NCBI RefSeq assembly: GCF_000308595.1
Contig: NZ_BAGA01000185.1
Span: forward strand, 54,611 to 118,610
Length of the DNA stretch: 64,000 bases
Reading direction: 5' to 3'
DNA from: Nocardia higoensis NBRC 100133
Lineage (GTDB): Bacteria; Actinomycetota; Actinomycetes; Mycobacteriales; Mycobacteriaceae
Shown here piece after piece: positions 51,301 through 60,164 of this stretch (its first letter is position 1; each line of letters begins with the position of its first letter). A model generated the notes under the pieces. That model did not search any database. It was not told the origin of the DNA and was given only the letters and a program-made list of their open reading frames with translations. A program made the position numbers and the translations under genes.

Positions 51301-51768
51301 TTACCGTGCTGCGCTCCGCACCGCGGCCGGTTCGCATCGAACGGGGAAGTTCACCGATCGGGCGATGAAGCACTTCTCGTGGGCCCGGTGGTGCAACCGG
51401 TCGAGCGTGCCGGGGGCGACATCGCCTCGGACGGTCACCTCGGGCCGCAGGACGACCTCGGTGAATTCGCCCGCACCGTCGGGATGTTCGGTCATCCGGC
51501 CGATCGCGTGGTCGAGGTATCCGGTGACCACCACGCCGGCGTTCGCGGCCAGAGCGAGGAACCACAGCATGTGGCATTGGGCGAGCGCCGACACGAGGAG
51601 TTGCTCGGGGTTCCACCGGGTCGGGTCGCCGCGAAACGCGGGATCGGACGACCCCGCGAGGATCGTGTCGGCGGCGGAGCGGACGGTGTGGTCGCGCGAG
51701 TACGCCTCGAACTGTTCGGTACTGCCGGACCATTCGACAGCGACGGTGTACGAGTGCTCGTGTGGCAA
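51301..51768 (-). CDS. OsmC family protein
   Basis: 155-residue OsmC-fold protein. The start region is PHEHSYTVAVEWSG, and the active-site helix is WNPEQLLVSALAQCHMLWFL with the first cysteine. The second cysteine is near the C-terminus in HHRAHEKCFIARSVNFPV. A TTG start at 51768 is favoured because family members begin at this point and GGAGG lies at 51773-51777 on the minus strand, although the spacing is short. A GTG at 51804 is the alternative. These proteins reduce organic hydroperoxides. It converges on the SDR gene, with an inverted repeat (51186-51194/51225-51233) between them. Confidence 0.85.
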   Translation of the reverse strand: MPHEHSYTVAVEWSGSTEQFEAYSRDHTVRSAADTILAGSSDPAFRGDPTRWNPEQLLVSALAQCHMLWFLALAANAGVVVTGYLDHAIGRMTEHPDGAGEFTEVVLRPEVTVRGDVAPGTLDRLHHRAHEKCFIARSVNFPVRCEPAAVRSAAR

Positions 51769-51871
51769 CGCGCCTCCAAAGGTTGGACCCCGTGTGTAAC
51801 GCACCCTACGTCGGCTCCGCGAGACTGCCGAACGTCGTGAGGTCAGGGGTATCGAATGCAGGGGACCCACC

Positions 51872-52804
51872 TCATCGCGCGTCGATCCGTCGCAGACAGT
51901 CGGCGACATCCACACCCGAAACGAACGCAGTCATCCGCTCGCCGGACACCGGAAGATAGCTTCGATACTCCGCTACGGCGAACACATACGCCCATGCTCG
52001 CAATCGGTTCTCGTCGAGCAGCGGGTGACCGTTCAATTGCTCCAGCCGCGCCTCGATGGAGTCCGGGCCGTCCTGGATGGCCACCCACAGCCCGGCCTCG
52101 GCGTTGATATCGCCCATCGCGCCGAGAGGGTCGATCGTGTACCAGTGGCCCGGCCCCGCGAGGATGTTCTTGGCTTGGAGATCCGCGTGGAGAATGTGCC
52201 GCCGCGTCGTGGTGCGCAGCAGCCGATCCAGGACTTCTTCGGCGGCGGCAAGGCGTCGTACGGCGTCGAACGCCGCCATGGCCTCGGCGTAACGCGGATC
52301 GGCGAAACGATCTCGCGCCCAGCCGATTCGCGTTCCAGTGACCACGGGAAGATCCGCTAGCCCGGTGGGCTCGGGTAGGTCGGCTGCGTTGAGCCTGAGC
52401 AGAAGCTCACCGAACTTCGCGGAGTCGTCGGGCCCGCCGGTCGGCCAGACGATGTCGCCGGGCACGATTCGGGTCATCAGGAAGACGCCGGACTCGCCGT
52501 CGTGTTCCAGGATGTCGGGTGCACCGTCGGCGGCCGACCAGCGCCCGAGCAGGCCGACTTCCGTCGCGCCGGAGGCTTGGTCCACCGGGAGTTTCAAGAC
52601 GGCGGCGGTGCCGTCATGGGTGGTGGCGTAGACGCAGCACGACATCGCGCCACTGTCGGCGACACGGCCGAGTTCGAGTTTCCACTCACGGGCGTAGTGG
52701 GCGATGCGGTCGGGGAGTGCGTCCAGCCACAGGCGGCCGTCCTGCTCTCCCCGGAGGAAAAGGATGGCTTTCTCGAGACGCTCGGGTATGACGGGCACGG
52801 TCAT
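51872..52804 (-). CDS. APH(6)/streptomycin-6-kinase-like phosphotransferase
   Basis: 310-residue aminoglycoside/hydroxyurea-type antibiotic kinase fold. The catalytic loop HADLQAKN (HxDxxxxN) and the metal-binding IDPLG that replaces the kinase DFG are both present. The N-lobe has VLKLPV carrying the ATP-binding Lys and an ELGRVADSGAMSCCVYAT segment typical of the APH(6) group. It would phosphorylate an aminoglycoside or other hydroxyl-bearing small molecule with ATP. Whether it gives resistance cannot be told, as such genes are common chromosomal genes of uncertain role in actinomycetes. ATG at 52804 is chosen from the family N-terminus (IPERLEKAILFLRGEQD). Confidence 0.85.
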   Translation of the reverse strand: MTVPVIPERLEKAILFLRGEQDGRLWLDALPDRIAHYAREWKLELGRVADSGAMSCCVYATTHDGTAAVLKLPVDQASGATEVGLLGRWSAADGAPDILEHDGESGVFLMTRIVPGDIVWPTGGPDDSAKFGELLLRLNAADLPEPTGLADLPVVTGTRIGWARDRFADPRYAEAMAAFDAVRRLAAAEEVLDRLLRTTTRRHILHADLQAKNILAGPGHWYTIDPLGAMGDINAEAGLWVAIQDGPDSIEARLEQLNGHPLLDENRLRAWAYVFAVAEYRSYLPVSGERMTAFVSGVDVADCLRRIDAR

Positions 52805-53198
52805 CGGGCGAGAACCTCCTCGAGCGTGCCGGCAAGAGCTTCCAGGTGGCGCCGAGAGAATCTCCACGCGCTGGGTGGTTCATGTGGGTTCCGCTGCGGG
52901 GAGCGCCGCACCTGGCAAGCCTCCGTGACTCGGCGTGGATGTATCCAGCTCCAAGGTTGTGGGCGTCAGCGACAATTCTCCGGGCTACTCTTGTCGTTCT
53001 TTCGTGTCATTCGAACGCCATTGGTGTGGCCACTTTCGTCGTTGGCGGAACTGATGTCGAATGGACCGAAATTGCATGGCTGGAACGAAGATTATTGTGT
53101 CCGGGCTTCCCAGGGACATGCCGTGGCCGTCAGATTCGTCAACCGAGCTATTCGGAGCCGTGCTCGCTGTCGACCGTCAAGCGCGAGCGAGTCATCGC
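52805..53198. other. Intergenic, no gene seen
   Basis: 394 bp between the antibiotic-kinase-like gene and the NUDIX gene, both on the minus strand. GC falls over about 52950-53100, so the kinase promoter is probably there. No convincing small gene, RNA gene or hairpin was found. Confidence 0.4.
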
Positions 53199-53660
53199 CT
53201 ACCAGCCGAAGGTGGAGAATGCGCGTTGGCCGTTCATGTGCTGCATGGCTTCTCGGCAATAGTCGATCATGTGCTCGGGCGGCGCATCGAGCCCGAACCA
53301 ATGCAGTTCGACGCACTTTTCGGGCTCGCGGTTCGTCGGCTCGCCCTGCCAGCTCGTCACGGTGAAGAAGAAGGCGACGCGGCCACCTGACGACGAGTTG
53401 TGCATGATGTGACTGAAGTGCACGTCTTCGGGCATGATCGTGATGCCGATCTCCTCGTCGGCTTCACGGATGAGGGCGGCGACAACGGATTCGCCGGCCT
53501 CCAAGTGCCCCGAGGGCAGGTGCCATGCGCCGTCCTCATAGCCGGTGTTCTGGCGCCGACCATAGAGCACCTTTCCATCGCGGTGAAGAACGAGATGCAC
53601 GTCGCCAGTTATCTTGTGCCGCTGCGACTTGTCCTGTGTGGCGATATCGCTGGTCGTCAT
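53199..53660 (-). CDS. NUDIX hydrolase
   Basis: 153-residue NUDIX enzyme that hydrolyses a nucleoside diphosphate linked to another moiety. The complete Nudix box is visible starting GHLEAGESVVAALI and ending READEEIGI (GX5EX7REUXEEXGU), around residues 51-73. It is preceded by VHLVLHRDGKVLYGRRQNTG and DGAWHLPSG. ATG at 53660; the ribosome site (AAGGACG) is roughly ten bases upstream on the minus strand. The substrate cannot be predicted. It stands alone between two longer intergenic regions. Confidence 0.92.
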   Translation of the reverse strand: MTTSDIATQDKSQRHKITGDVHLVLHRDGKVLYGRRQNTGYEDGAWHLPSGHLEAGESVVAALIREADEEIGITIMPEDVHFSHIMHNSSSGGRVAFFFTVTSWQGEPTNREPEKCVELHWFGLDAPPEHMIDYCREAMQHMNGQRAFSTFGW

Positions 53661-54023
53661 GCTGGGGCGGACGTCCTTTCCATCCAGTACTGCTGGTGAG
53701 CTCGGCTATTACGCGTCTTTCCTACGAGGTGCCTCCAGTGCCGAACCCCTGGTCGTCGTCGGGCTATATGTCGGACGCATAGTCGAGGCAGGCCTATCGG
53801 CATAGCGTCATCGAGCCCGAAAAGACCATGGTTGAAGACGGTTACGCCGTCGCTTGGTCACCGGCGTTCGAGCCACTCGGCGAGCGGCCCGCCTGCCGAG
53901 TCGGGGGTCCTCGAGGGAACACACGACTCGAGGACTCGGTTCCCGTCCGGCAGTGTGTAGCGGCACCGACAGCGGGACACCATCGAATCGATGTTCGGCC
54001 GGCGCGCAGAGACGACCTGCAAA
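53661..54023. terminator. Intergenic region with a terminator-like hairpin
   Basis: 363 bp without a credible gene. GTCCTCGAG at 53907-53915 pairs perfectly with CTCGAGGAC at 53927-53935 (11-base loop), about 90 bp past the stop of the minus-strand 2H phosphoesterase gene, so it is a plausible terminator for that operon. Confidence 0.4.
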
Positions 54024-54656
54024 TCAGGCTGCTGCCAGCGGTACCCGGTCGACCTCGCGCCATTCGTACTTCCGCCTGTCGCGGTTGAGCTCGATCAGTG
54101 ACACTGCCGATATCCCCTCGGTGATCTGTATGCCGCTCAGAGTGTTTCGTGCGAGCAATTCGCTCAGTTCGGGTATCGACGCGACTCCTGTCGAATAGGC
54201 CAGGCTCAAGTGGGGGTCGAAGCGATCACTACGTTCTGGGATCCTGTCCTCCCCCCAGACCTCACCGATAGCGTGTTGCAGGTCATGACGGATCTGCTGG
54301 AAGCCGTCCGAGTCGGTCACCGGCATTCCGATTGTTTCCTCGTCGACGACGGCTGGGCCGATCACCGCGTCGAAGGCACTACGTCCGGAGAGGCGGGCGG
54401 TGGTGGCGGTAATGATCCGGTCGATATCGGTAGCTGATACCTCGTCGGTGAAGCCGATACCTTGAATGGTGATGTGCAGTCCCGAACGTTCGACGGGCGC
54501 CATGGTCGGGATCTGGGCGAGTACCGGCGCGAACAGTTGTACCAGGTCTGCAATGGCGGAGTCGTGTTCGAACGTGATGTGCCAGGTGTAGAACGAGCGG
54601 CCGACCTTCCAACCTGGCCGCCACCACCAGTGGTCCCATGTTGTCTCTGCCGTCAT
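54024..54656 (-). CDS. 2H phosphoesterase (2'-5' RNA ligase-like)
   Basis: 210-residue protein of the 2H phosphoesterase superfamily. The two HxT/S-type motifs that define the active site are HITI (in GLHITIQGIGF) and HLSL (in FDPHLSLAYSTG). The N-terminus WWWRPGWKVGRSFYTWHITF has a third histidine pattern. Members hydrolyse 2',3'-cyclic phosphates or related ester bonds in RNA or nucleotides. The ATG overlaps the stop of the upstream HTH/TPR regulator by four bases (ATGA), so the two are translationally coupled and probably act together. Confidence 0.88.
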   Translation of the reverse strand: MTAETTWDHWWWRPGWKVGRSFYTWHITFEHDSAIADLVQLFAPVLAQIPTMAPVERSGLHITIQGIGFTDEVSATDIDRIITATTARLSGRSAFDAVIGPAVVDEETIGMPVTDSDGFQQIRHDLQHAIGEVWGEDRIPERSDRFDPHLSLAYSTGVASIPELSELLARNTLSGIQITEGISAVSLIELNRDRRKYEWREVDRVPLAAA

Positions 54657-55960
54657 AGCCCGGAGCCTCCATTCGTTTCCGCGGCGAGCGCCGCCAAGTC
54701 TGCGACTTCAGCGAATTCAGTGGCAATTTCGCGCATTTCTGTTGCCTCTGCCGCGTGTGTCCCGCTGTCGTTGGCGAGTTGGGCGATCTCGTCGACGCGC
54801 TGGATGAGAGGGCCCATGCGATGCTCGGCCGGGGTAGTTTCGACTACATCGCGCAGCGCAGCAATGGCCATGTCGAAATCTCCGAGCGTGATGTATCCCT
54901 TGATCTGCTGGGTCTGGACCATACGCTCGGAACCGAGGTTGCGAAGTTCGGGCGGGTTGACGCGGAAGCGGACGAGCGCTTCGGTGGCGAACTCGACACA
55001 CTGTTGTGCCTGGCCGTTGACCAGGGCGGCGTCTGCCCAGTACCCGCCTGCTCGTTCGATCGAGCATGACAGCGGTCCCGCGTACTGGTCGGATGGTGGT
55101 TCGTCGATGAACTGGTCGGCGATCTCACGCGCCGCGCGCAGTGCCGATGTCGACTCCGAGACGCGCCCGATGTGTGCCAAGTCGATCGCTCTGGCACTGG
55201 CCAACAGCAGCCCGGCCGAGCCGGTGCCGGCATACGCGAGACCTGCCGTTGCGGCGGCGTTGGCGGCGTTGTAGTCGCCCTGGCATGCGGCTGCCGTGTT
55301 CTGCGCCGCGCGAACCCAGCCGCGCAGTTCGTTGTCCTGGGTGTTCTCGGCCAATGCCCATGCGGTGCGCAGGTGTCGGCTGGCGATATCCGGACGGCCC
55401 AGATCTATCGTGATCCATCCGAGCAATGTCATCGACCACCCGGCAATGGCGTACAAGGCTGTGCTCTGGTGGGGACGTTGACGCCCTTGAAGGAGTTCGA
55501 TTGCCCGATTGCGGGTCTCCACGACTCGGCGAAAAAGCGGCAGTGTAGGGGATTTGAGGTATTGGTGGGTGACCCACCGGAGATTGTCACGCAGATCCTC
55601 GAGCGTCAGCGGGCCAACGTTGCTCGCCTCGGCCCACGCAAGTAACGCCGCCGATTCATCCGCTGCCGACAGCAGATAATCGCTCTCGCCTCCGCCGTCG
55701 GTGGATCGCGGAGGTACGTTCGTCGGTATCGGTTGTCCCACAACTGACCAGAAGCGCTGCTGCGCATCGGCGGGCGCGTTCTCCAGTACCTCGTGCAGCA
55801 GTCGTTTGCTCGAGGCGTGTGGCTTCGAGGTCTTTCCCGATTCCCATAGCGACAGCGTCCGATTGGTGATGCCGACCATCCTCGCGAACTCGAGGGGGCT
55901 GCGTCGAAGCGCTTCACGCAGGGCGCGGATAGCCAGCGGGGTCCACTCGATCTCCACCAT
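54653..55960 (-). CDS. XRE-type HTH regulator with TPR-like C-terminal domain
   Basis: 435-residue actinobacterial regulator. The N-terminal HTH reads LREALRRSPLEFARMVGITN then RTLSLWESGKTSKPH (residues ~13-50). Residues ~100-420 are a string of helices with TPR-like repeats (for example DIASRHLRTAWALAENTQDN and GDYNAANAAATAGLAYAGTG). This HTH-plus-TPR architecture is common in Nocardia and Streptomyces, where such proteins often respond to a peptide or partner protein. It is coupled to the 2H phosphoesterase gene by a four-base overlap and so is the likely regulator or partner of that enzyme. Confidence 0.88.
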   Translation of the reverse strand: MVEIEWTPLAIRALREALRRSPLEFARMVGITNRTLSLWESGKTSKPHASSKRLLHEVLENAPADAQQRFWSVVGQPIPTNVPPRSTDGGGESDYLLSAADESAALLAWAEASNVGPLTLEDLRDNLRWVTHQYLKSPTLPLFRRVVETRNRAIELLQGRQRPHQSTALYAIAGWSMTLLGWITIDLGRPDIASRHLRTAWALAENTQDNELRGWVRAAQNTAAACQGDYNAANAAATAGLAYAGTGSAGLLLASARAIDLAHIGRVSESTSALRAAREIADQFIDEPPSDQYAGPLSCSIERAGGYWADAALVNGQAQQCVEFATEALVRFRVNPPELRNLGSERMVQTQQIKGYITLGDFDMAIAALRDVVETTPAEHRMGPLIQRVDEIAQLANDSGTHAAEATEMREIATEFAEVADLAALAAETNGGSGL

Positions 55961-56265
55961 CGTTGCCAGCCTACGACTGCCGTCTTCCTCGTGAGCTCCC
56001 TATAGCGGTGGATTACCAGCTTTTACGACTTTCGATGGTGTTTGCGCGCTGTTTCGACGCCTCCTGTAGGCGCGACGCTCGTTCGAGCCCCGCCGTCGGG
56101 TCGAGATCGTGTGTAGCGGTGACCCGACGGCGGGTGCCTGCCAACTGATCACATACAGGGAGGACCTCCGTGGTGCTCGGAGTACTTACGCCACCTACAG
56201 CAGAATCCAGCATTACCTGTGGGTTCCGCTCTGGTCGCCTCTCGACCAGAGCTGGGACTGGTGTC
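55961..56265. terminator. Intergenic region with a 14-bp inverted repeat
   Basis: 305 bp between two minus-strand regulator genes. A perfect 14-bp inverted repeat, 56089-56102 pairing with 56121-56134 (18-base loop), lies about 130 bp beyond the stop of the gene at 56266 and is a plausible terminator. The promoter of the HTH/TPR gene should lie between it and 55961, where GC is lower. Confidence 0.45.
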
Positions 56266-57015
56266 TCAGTGCTGCGCTGGCGGCCGGTCGTACGCCTCGA
56301 TCGCGGCCTTGGCGGTGGATCGGTCCTGCAAGACCAGCTCCCACGGCCCGGAGTTGATGTCGAAGGACTTCCCGAACCCGATCCACTTACCCGCCATTCG
56401 GGTACCCGCGAGGTCGACGAGCAGTTGGATCGCGCCGTGGTACTTCGCGCCCCGGTAGTAGCCATCCTGGGCCGTGCGCTCGGTCCAGGTGCCCGTCGCC
56501 ACATTGCCGTCGATCGTGAGGTCCATCTCCATGCTCGACACCGCCGACCCCGGCAGGCTCCGCACCGTCAGCGCGTCGTCGTGCTGGAGGACGACGACGT
56601 GGTGAACCGCGGTGAACGTGGAGTCCCGGCCGCTCGAGTAGTACTCGTATCGCGAGAGCCAGATGCCGGAGTAGTTGCCGGGGTTCGGTCCGCCGCTGCC
56701 GACCGGCCTCGAGTCGTGCGAGAGCCGGCCGATGGCGGATTCGACCATGTGCCCGTTCTCGTCGTCGCTGGAAAGGGATCGGCCCGGCTCGACCGAACCG
56801 AATCCCAGTGTCTCGATGGGCAATCCCATCACCTTCTCCAGTGCGCGTACGTGCGAGGCCCTGGGGCTGAGGGTGGTCCCTGCTTCCCACCGCTGGACGA
56901 GCCGCTTCGTCGCGCTGAGGCAACCGGCCTCGCGTAGTGCTCGGGCCAGATCGTCTTGGCTCATACGGCGTGCATTGCGTGCCGCGCGGAGTGCCGTGTT
57001 CGGTGTGGTCCCCAT
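56266..57015 (-). CDS. XRE-type HTH protein with a beta-rich C-terminal domain
   Basis: 249-residue protein. Residues ~5-70 are an XRE HTH (ALRAARNARRMSQDDLARAL, then ATKRLVQRWEAGTTLSPRAS). After a linker, residues ~110-240 form a beta-strand-rich domain beginning YSGIWLSRYEYYSSGRDSTF and containing several ITxDGNVATGTWTER-type strands. This suggests a small-molecule-binding or sensor barrel, but the family is not recognised. Its start is divergent from the P450 pair, across 248 bp that must hold both promoters. No strong ribosome site precedes the ATG, which is close to the likely transcription start, so it may be a leaderless transcript. Confidence 0.83.
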   Translation of the reverse strand: MGTTPNTALRAARNARRMSQDDLARALREAGCLSATKRLVQRWEAGTTLSPRASHVRALEKVMGLPIETLGFGSVEPGRSLSSDDENGHMVESAIGRLSHDSRPVGSGGPNPGNYSGIWLSRYEYYSSGRDSTFTAVHHVVVLQHDDALTVRSLPGSAVSSMEMDLTIDGNVATGTWTERTAQDGYYRGAKYHGAIQLLVDLAGTRMAGKWIGFGKSFDINSGPWELVLQDRSTAKAAIEAYDRPPAQH

Positions 57016-57263
57016 GAGGTCAGGCTAGGTCAATGACGCCGGAATGTCGCCCCCAATAGGTCGTCTTTGACGCCCGTTTCGTCGTCGCGCGGCCATGGCA
57101 GGTCAGGCGACGCTCAATGCGGCCCCACTGCCGGGTCGATGGTCCCCGAAGGACGCGTGGTTCGTGGTCCGGGGCCCTCATCGGCCGCGCGCTACATCCC
57201 CGGCAGTGGGTGCCAACCAAACAACGCGCGTGCGAGCGCCCGGATTCGATTCGGAGATCAGCT

Positions 57264-58529
57264 TTGCTTACAACACAGTCCAGAGCTTCCGTCCGGTTTT
57301 CTGCCGGACACGGCTCACCGCTGGACGCGGACAACGGATCTCGCGTCCCGATCTACACAGATGACTTCGCCGCGGACCCGCATCGCGCCTATGCCCAGAT
57401 GCGTGAACGGTTCGGGTCCCTGGTGCCGGTCGAACTCGCCCCCGGCATCCCGGCGACGCTGGTGATCGGCTACCGGACGGCGTTGAAGATCCTGCACGAC
57501 CCGGAGCATTTCCCGGCAGATCCCCGTGACTGGCAGCGCGACATCCCACCGCAGTGCCCGGTGCTGCCGATGATGCAGTGGCGACCGAACGCGTTGCGCT
57601 CCAGCGGTATCGAGCATGCCCGCTACCGTCCCGCCACGGTCGCGGCGCTCGATCGGGTGAATCTGCACGCCACTCATGATGTGGTCGAACAGGTCGCGGG
57701 GGAGTGCGTCAACCGGTTCTGCGATCGTGGTCGGGCGGATCTGATCGATGATTTCGCCGCGCCGCTGGTCTTCGACGTGATCAGTGAGCTGCTCGGATGT
57801 GATCCGGACATCGGCAGGCAGACCGCCGCGGGCATCGCGATGATGTTCGACACGACCGACGCCGCGGAGGGAAACCGGCTGTTGGTGGAGGCGTTGGCCG
57901 AACTGGTCGCCCGCAAGCGCGCCCGACCTGGCAGGGACATCACGTCCTGGCTGCTTGCCCACCCGGCCGGCCTCGACGACGAAGAAGTCGTCCACCAGCT
58001 GGTCACCATCCATGCCGCGACCAGTGAGCCGCTGACCAATCTGATCGCCAACACCTTGCTGCTGATGATGACCCGCCCGGATTTCGGGAGCGAGGTCTCC
58101 GGTGGTGCGGTCTCGACCCGTGACGCGCTCGAACACGTCCTGTTCTACGACCCGCCGCTCGCGAACTTCTGCATGAGTTACCCGCGTCAGCCGCAGCTCA
58201 TCGACAACGCCGTGTGGGTGCCCGCGCATCAGCCGGTCGTGATCAGCCTGGCCGCCTGCAACAACGATCCCGCCGTCGTCGGCGGCGATATCCGCCACAA
58301 CGGGTCGCATCTCGCGCTCGGCGCGGGCCCGCACATGTGCCCCGCCGCGCGGCTGACCCACCTCATCGCCCAGGACGCCATCGACCAGTTCCTCGACGCG
58401 CTGCCCGAGATCGAATTGGCAGTACCTCGCGAACGATTGCGGTGGCGGCCGGGCCCGTTCCATCGGGCGTTGGCGGCGCTGCCCGTCGTCTTCGCCCCTG
58501 TTCCGCCGCTGACCGTGCCGACCCGCTGA
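57264..58529 (+). CDS. Cytochrome P450, CYP157-like, lacking the ExxR arginine
   Basis: 421-residue P450-fold protein. The heme-ligand region LGAGPHMCPAAR holds the cysteine, but the usual Phe of FxxGxxxC is Leu. The K-helix motif ExxR, otherwise almost invariant, reads EHVL in ALEHVLFYDPP, so the arginine is missing. This is the known trademark of the CYP157 family, whose genes pair with CYP154 genes in streptomycete conservons. The I-helix stretch HAATSEPLT also departs from AGxET. TTG at 57264 is chosen because GGAG precedes it by seven bases and the length then matches the family; the frame is open to 57117. Adjacent to a normal P450 at 58547. Confidence 0.85.
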   Translation: MLTTQSRASVRFSAGHGSPLDADNGSRVPIYTDDFAADPHRAYAQMRERFGSLVPVELAPGIPATLVIGYRTALKILHDPEHFPADPRDWQRDIPPQCPVLPMMQWRPNALRSSGIEHARYRPATVAALDRVNLHATHDVVEQVAGECVNRFCDRGRADLIDDFAAPLVFDVISELLGCDPDIGRQTAAGIAMMFDTTDAAEGNRLLVEALAELVARKRARPGRDITSWLLAHPAGLDDEEVVHQLVTIHAATSEPLTNLIANTLLLMMTRPDFGSEVSGGAVSTRDALEHVLFYDPPLANFCMSYPRQPQLIDNAVWVPAHQPVVISLAACNNDPAVVGGDIRHNGSHLALGAGPHMCPAARLTHLIAQDAIDQFLDALPEIELAVPRERLRWRPGPFHRALAALPVVFAPVPPLTVPTR

Positions 58530-58546
58530 ACGTAAGGCAGATCCCG

Positions 58547-59809
58547 ATGACCGATCTTCATCCCACCCCCGCGCCCATCGTCCTCGATGCCACCGGCGCC
58601 GACATCCTCGGTGAGGCCGCCCGGCTCCGTGAGCGAGGTCCGCTGGTCCGGGTGGTGCTGCCCGGCGGGATACCCGCCTGGGCGATCACCGATGCCAACG
58701 TGCTGAAGGAATTGTTCTGCGACCGGCGGGTCTCCAAGGACGCTCATCGGCATTGGCCGGACTTCATCGCCGGAACGGTCCCGCCGGACTGGCCGCTCAT
58801 CTCCTGGGTGTCGGTGCGCAACATGTTCACCGCCTATGGCGAAGACCATCAGCGGCTGCGCAAACTCGTCGCGCCCGCGTTCACGGTCCGGCGCACCGCG
58901 GCGTTGCGGCCGCAGATCGTTCGGATCACCACGGACTTGCTCGACGGGCTCGCCGGCCGCCCCGCCGGGGCGGTGGTCGATCTGCGGGAGGAATACGCGA
59001 CACAGGTGCCGTTGCGGGTGATCACCGCGCTGATGGGCGTCCCGACGGATCTGCAACCACGGCTGCGGGCCTGCGTCGACGACATCTTCTGCACCGTCGC
59101 CCGACGCCATCCGCAGGAGACGCTCACCGAGATGGTGGAGATCCTGACGATGCTCGTCGCCCGCCGCCGCGCCGAACTCGGCGACGATGTCACCAGCATG
59201 CTCATCGAGCACCGCGACGGAGGGGACCGGCTCGGCGAAGAAGAACTGGTGCACACCCTGCTGCTGATGATCAGCGCCGGCTACGAGACCACGGTGAACC
59301 TGCTCGACCAGGCCGTCTACCAGCTGCTGACCGTGCCGGGGCTGCTGGCTCGGCTGCGCGCGGGGGCCTTCGGCTGGTCGGCGCTCATCGAGGAGACGCT
59401 GCGCTACGCACCGCCCGTCCCGAACCTTCCGCTGCGGTACGCGGTCGAAGACATCGACATCGCGGGTCAGCGGATCAAAGCGGGTGACGCGCTGCTCGCG
59501 TGCTTCGCCGCGGCCAATCGCGACCCGCACCTGCACGACCCCAACCCCGACGACTTCGATCCGCGCAGGGCGAGCCGGGAACACCTGTCCTTCGGTTACG
59601 GTCCGCACTTCTGCCTCGGCGCTCCGCTGGCGCGGCTGGAAGCGGCCGTGGCGTTGCCCGCCCTGTTCCGCCGGTTCCCCGACATGGCGTTGGCGTGCCC
59701 GGCTGGTGCGGTGGAGACGTTGGGCAGCTTGGTTTCCCACGGTCACCGGCGCCTACCGGTGCGGCCGGCCGGGTGGGGCGGCGATGTCACAGAGGACTCC
59801 GGTCGGTGA
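58547..59809 (+). CDS. Cytochrome P450, CYP154-like
   Basis: 420-residue cytochrome P450 with all standard motifs: I-helix SAGYETT, K-helix ETLR (EETLRYAPPVPN), and heme loop FGYGPHFCLGAPLARLEA with the axial cysteine. It is a soluble monooxygenase that needs ferredoxin and a reductase, neither encoded nearby. ATG at 58547 lies 17 bp after the first P450 stop, with AAGG in the gap. The two P450s in this order (CYP157-like then CYP154-like) are a hallmark of conservon (cvn) loci, but the sensor kinase, roadblock, DUF742 and small GTPase genes that normally precede them are not here. Confidence 0.93.
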   Translation: MTDLHPTPAPIVLDATGADILGEAARLRERGPLVRVVLPGGIPAWAITDANVLKELFCDRRVSKDAHRHWPDFIAGTVPPDWPLISWVSVRNMFTAYGEDHQRLRKLVAPAFTVRRTAALRPQIVRITTDLLDGLAGRPAGAVVDLREEYATQVPLRVITALMGVPTDLQPRLRACVDDIFCTVARRHPQETLTEMVEILTMLVARRRAELGDDVTSMLIEHRDGGDRLGEEELVHTLLLMISAGYETTVNLLDQAVYQLLTVPGLLARLRAGAFGWSALIEETLRYAPPVPNLPLRYAVEDIDIAGQRIKAGDALLACFAAANRDPHLHDPNPDDFDPRRASREHLSFGYGPHFCLGAPLARLEAAVALPALFRRFPDMALACPAGAVETLGSLVSHGHRRLPVRPAGWGGDVTEDSGR

Positions 59810-59855
59810 GCGAGCCGGTGCGGGATGCGGCGGTGCGGCAGGGGCGGGGACTGCC

Positions 59856-60164
59856 GTGACCACCGACAATCCGCTTCCACCGAGTGTTCCCCGGGTCAAT
59901 GGTGTCGTCATTCCGATAGACCGGGCGCCGAGCATCCGCAGGCGCGAGGCGACCGCCGACGAGCTGCGTCACGACAACCCGCACTGGCCTGTGCGATCAC
60001 CCGGCGACGCCGCGAACGCGCTGCTCATCCACGGCGACTGCCCCTGGCACTGCTCGACCCGAGTCGCCGCACTCATCGTCTGCCACAACGACTATCAGTA
60101 CTTCCGCGACCGTGGCCACGGTCGCACTGAAGGTGAGACATGGACATTGCCCTCGGATTGTTGA
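59856..60164 (+). CDS. Small protein of unknown function downstream of the P450s
   Basis: 102-residue protein. The second half has a conserved-looking core, HGDCPWHCSTRVAALIVCHN, followed by DYQYFRDRGHGRTEGETW. Three cysteines and several histidines could bind metal, but no known motif is complete. GTG at 59856 follows a GGGGCGGGG stretch. An ATG at 59784 in the same frame would overlap the P450 and cannot be excluded. Its end overlaps the next gene by 25 bp, so the two are probably co-transcribed with the P450s. No family recognised. Confidence 0.55.
   Translation: MTTDNPLPPSVPRVNGVVIPIDRAPSIRRREATADELRHDNPHWPVRSPGDAANALLIHGDCPWHCSTRVAALIVCHNDYQYFRDRGHGRTEGETWTLPSDC

Noticed and set aside
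56070..56100. GTTCGAGCCCC resembling a tRNA T-arm
   Set aside because: No matching acceptor, D or anticodon arms could be folded around it; it is part of a palindromic GCTCGTTCGAGC stretch beside a terminator-like hairpin.
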